35,766 bases of DNA from Fidelibacterota bacterium (lineage in GTDB: Bacteria > Fidelibacterota > Marinisomatia > SCGC-AAA003-L08 > GCA-2689995): NCBI GenBank assembly GCA_014381925.1, contig JACNKR010000037.1:1-35766 (forward strand), read 5' to 3'. Below the pieces are notes generated by a model that worked only from the letters and a program-made list of their open reading frames with translations, searched no databases and was not told the DNA's origin. The stretch's first letter is position 1. Every line of letters begins with the position of its first letter. A program made the position numbers and the translations under genes. This document shows positions 33,854 to 35,766 of the stretch, piece by piece.

Positions 33854-33950
33854 AATAGAACAATAATTGTATAACCGTAATGTGTTGTAATTCATAGTGT
33901 ATGATGTATCCCACCAGATGATATTATGAGATACGGTTCTCCTTGTTAAA

Positions 33951-34055
33951 ATGATGGGCTTTAAGTCGTGGAATAAAAAGGAAAATACAAAAACAATTAA
34001 GGATGATAATAGTAAAACACCATTGATATGGGTTTTAATTACAAAAATTAACTAA
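33951..34055 (+). other. Possible 34-codon open reading frame in the gap before rnhB
   Basis: ATG ATG GGC ... TAA encodes 34 residues: a basic N-terminus (MMGFKSWNKKEN) and a short hydrophobic end (TPLIWVLITKIN). The amphipathic start and PLIWVLI tail resemble the beginning of a small membrane protein, possibly a decayed one. No ribosome site is convincing. The rest of 33854-34096 shows nothing I recognise. Confidence 0.15.
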
Positions 34056-34096
34056 CTTTAAATTAGCTCCATCAGATAAAAAAATGAATTTAAATT

Positions 34097-35074
34097 ATGA
34101 CTAACCATTATTTTCAGTTTGATTCAAAATATAGAGAAAATAAACACACTTTATTAGGGATTGATGAAGCTGGGCGAGGTCCGCTTGCAGGGCCAGTTGT
34201 AGCTGTTGGTGTAATTTTACCTCCCAATTGGAACCACTCAGACATTAAAGATTCTAAAAAACTGAATGAAACTAAAAGAAATGAACTATTTGAGGTTATT
34301 CAAAAAAATGCCTTAAAAATTATTATTGAAATTTCATGGGAAGATGAAATTGATAAATTAAATATTTTAGGTGCAACGATTGAATGTTTTAAACGAATTA
34401 TTGGTAAAGTATATCCTAAACCAGAAATTATTTTAATTGATGGGAATCCCGTACCCATTAACCATTATGATATTCAATATATAAAAAAAGGGGATTCAAA
34501 GTCATTATCGATTGCATCCGCATCAATAATTGCAAAAGTAACACGAGATAGAATTATGTCTCAATTTGATTTAGTTTTTCCTGACTATGGTTTTAGAAAT
34601 CATAAAGGATACGGAACAAAAAAGCATTTGGAAGCGATAAAGAAAATTGGAAGTTTGTCAATTCATCGAAAATCATTCAAACCTGTAAACCAATATTTAA
34701 TTTCTGTTGGAAAGTTAAATAATCGTGATTTAGGAATTTTAGGTGAAAAATGTGCGGGAGTGAGTATTATTAAATTGGGTTATAAAATAATAGAAATGAA
34801 TTATTTAGTTCCTAAAATTGGTGAAATAGATATTATTCACATGGAAAATGATGAGTTAGTTTTTTCCGAAGTAAAAACAATTTATAATCCATCAGAGTTT
34901 GATAATCCTGCTTCTCGAATAACACAAAAAAAAGCAGAGAAATTAATGGCTGTATCTCGAATGTATTTAGATGAGAAAGAGTTCGGTGGAGATATACGAT
35001 TTGATGTAATTTCGGTGCGTTTTTTTGGCAACAATCCACATATTTCAAGAATTAAAAATGGAATTTCACTTTGA
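34097..35074 (+). CDS. rnhB: RNase HII fused to YraN (UPF0102) endonuclease-like domain
   Basis: 325 residues, two domains. Residues ~17-205 are RNase HII, which cleaves RNA in RNA-DNA hybrids and at single ribonucleotides: GIDEAGRGPLAGPVVA (catalytic D23 and E24), IKDSKKLNE, IILIDGN, KGDSKSLSIASASIIAKVTRD, and GYGTKKHLEAI. Residues ~208-325 are a complete YraN/UPF0102 domain of the restriction-endonuclease-like fold: LGEKCAGVSIIKLGYKIIEMN, GEIDII (catalytic Asp), and LVFSEVKT (E-x-K), followed by RFDVISV. In many genomes rnhB and yraN are separate adjacent genes; here they are one frame with no internal stop. The TGA stop overlaps the TTG start of ggt as TTGA. Confidence 0.93.
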   Translation: MTNHYFQFDSKYRENKHTLLGIDEAGRGPLAGPVVAVGVILPPNWNHSDIKDSKKLNETKRNELFEVIQKNALKIIIEISWEDEIDKLNILGATIECFKRIIGKVYPKPEIILIDGNPVPINHYDIQYIKKGDSKSLSIASASIIAKVTRDRIMSQFDLVFPDYGFRNHKGYGTKKHLEAIKKIGSLSIHRKSFKPVNQYLISVGKLNNRDLGILGEKCAGVSIIKLGYKIIEMNYLVPKIGEIDIIHMENDELVFSEVKTIYNPSEFDNPASRITQKKAEKLMAVSRMYLDEKEFGGDIRFDVISVRFFGNNPHISRIKNGISL

Positions 35075-35766
35075 AAAATTTAGTTATTTCAATATTAATA
35101 TTTAACTTATCAATTGTTCAAATATTATTTGCTCGATTTCCAAGTGCTGTTGGTTATAACGGTGCGGTATCAAGTTCAAATGAATATGCAACACAAGTGG
35201 GCATTGATATTTTAGAAAAGGGCGGAAATGCAATAGATGCTGCAATTGGAGTTGGCTTTGCATTGGCAGTTGTTCATCCAGGTGCTGGAAATATTGGTGG
35301 TGGTGGTTTTATGGTTATTCGAACTGCTGATGGAGAAGTTACAACTATCGACTTTAGAGAAACTGCTCCAATAAAGGCTAATCGAGATATGTTCTTGGAT
35401 GAAGAAGGAAATGTAATACTTGGCAAATCTTGGTCAACTTCTTGGGCAACAGGTGTTCCTGGAAGTGTCGCAGGTTTTGGTATGGCACATGAGAAATTCG
35501 GTTCTTTATCGTGGAAAAAAATTGTTAAACCATCTGTAAAGCTTGCAAAAAAAGGGTTTGATTTAGATTATTTAAATATGAGTTATTTTAATTCAGATTA
35601 TTATAAAAATTATTTAAGTGCAGACCCGATTACCAAAGAAATTTTTACTCGAAAAAATGGATTTAAAGTAGGTGATAAATTTATTCAAAAGGATTTAGGC
35701 AAAACATTATCACGCATTGCATGTAAAGGACCTCAGGAATTTTATACGGGCAAAACTGCTGAATTA
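35071..35766 (+). CDS. ggt: Gamma-glutamyltransferase, 5' part (runs off the window)
   Basis: The first 232 codons of a gamma-glutamyltransferase, open to the window edge. A signal peptide (MKNLVISILIFNLSIVQILFA) is followed by the family's N-terminal blocks: GAVSSSNEYATQVGIDILEKGGNAIDAAI, HPGAGNIGGGGFMV, TTIDFRETAP (the Arg and Glu of the substrate pocket), and TGVPGSVAGF. The autocatalytic Thr of the small subunit would lie beyond 35766. The enzyme cleaves glutathione and other gamma-glutamyl compounds in the periplasm. The start is TTG, overlapping the previous stop (TTGA); no ATG near the N-terminus would retain the signal peptide. Confidence 0.9.
   Translation, partial: MKNLVISILIFNLSIVQILFARFPSAVGYNGAVSSSNEYATQVGIDILEKGGNAIDAAIGVGFALAVVHPGAGNIGGGGFMVIRTADGEVTTIDFRETAPIKANRDMFLDEEGNVILGKSWSTSWATGVPGSVAGFGMAHEKFGSLSWKKIVKPSVKLAKKGFDLDYLNMSYFNSDYYKNYLSADPITKEIFTRKNGFKVGDKFIQKDLGKTLSRIACKGPQEFYTGKTAEL

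Overview
The window is an AT-rich bacterial chromosome segment with tightly packed genes, many of which overlap by 4-11 bases. The closest match I recognise is the marine Candidatus Marinimicrobia (SAR406) or a neighbouring Fibrobacterota-Chlorobiota-Bacteroidota lineage. The reasons are: a gingipain-like C25 protease with a type IX secretion (T9SS) sorting domain; four exported proteins carrying dockerin-like repeats (GDxNxDGxxNVxDI); cysteine-rich 'DCxGxCGG...DECGVCGG' repeats; and a PorV-like barrel fused to SppA. This placement is by recognition, not by a search.

Layout. 126-3266: exported FG-GAP/ASPIC-UnbV protein and a membrane polyferredoxin with a TPR tail. 3332-4753: yajQ, a glutathione S-transferase read through an in-frame UGA, and a small glutaredoxin/GST-fold protein. 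4843-7876: a TrkA-type potassium channel and an exported PNGase F-like protein. 8012-9974 (minus): a cation/proton antiporter and a YdjM-like membrane hydrolase. 10117-18951 (plus): a long operon-like run with a protein of unknown function, DUF309, endonuclease III, XapX, a PGPGW membrane protein, a lipoprotein, PlsY, TraB-like, a nitronate monooxygenase-like flavoprotein, glycerol kinase and a membrane-anchored glutamate-synthase-like FMN protein. 18943-19552 (minus): two small unknown genes. 19739-23917: the C25 protease, ended by a clear terminator. 24052-26487: barrel-SppA fusion. 26484-30608 (minus): HemW, CstA and an M23 peptidase. 30830-33853: a large cysteine-rich dockerin protein. 34097-35766: an RNase HII-YraN fusion and the start of gamma-glutamyltransferase.

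The most notable observation is at 3820-4476. The family's catalytic motif FRRCPYAIRARMAL is present, but its Cys codon is TGA. The TGA is followed at the expected distance by a stem-loop resembling a bacterial SECIS element (3858-3893). The reading frame continues upstream to a TTG that overlaps the yajQ stop as TTGA, the same junction seen between the RNase HII fusion and ggt. I therefore read this gene as a selenocysteine-containing GST, not as a truncated 199-residue protein starting at 3877. UGA is the ordinary stop of several neighbours, so a global code change is unlikely.

Functional links that can be argued: GlpK makes and PlsY uses glycerol-3-phosphate; the Sec-GST and the overlapping small GST/Grx protein look like a translationally coupled redox pair; and the dockerin, FN3 and Lin12/Notch-like modules recur across the exported proteins. 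I see no tRNA, rRNA, CRISPR array, insertion sequence or integrase.
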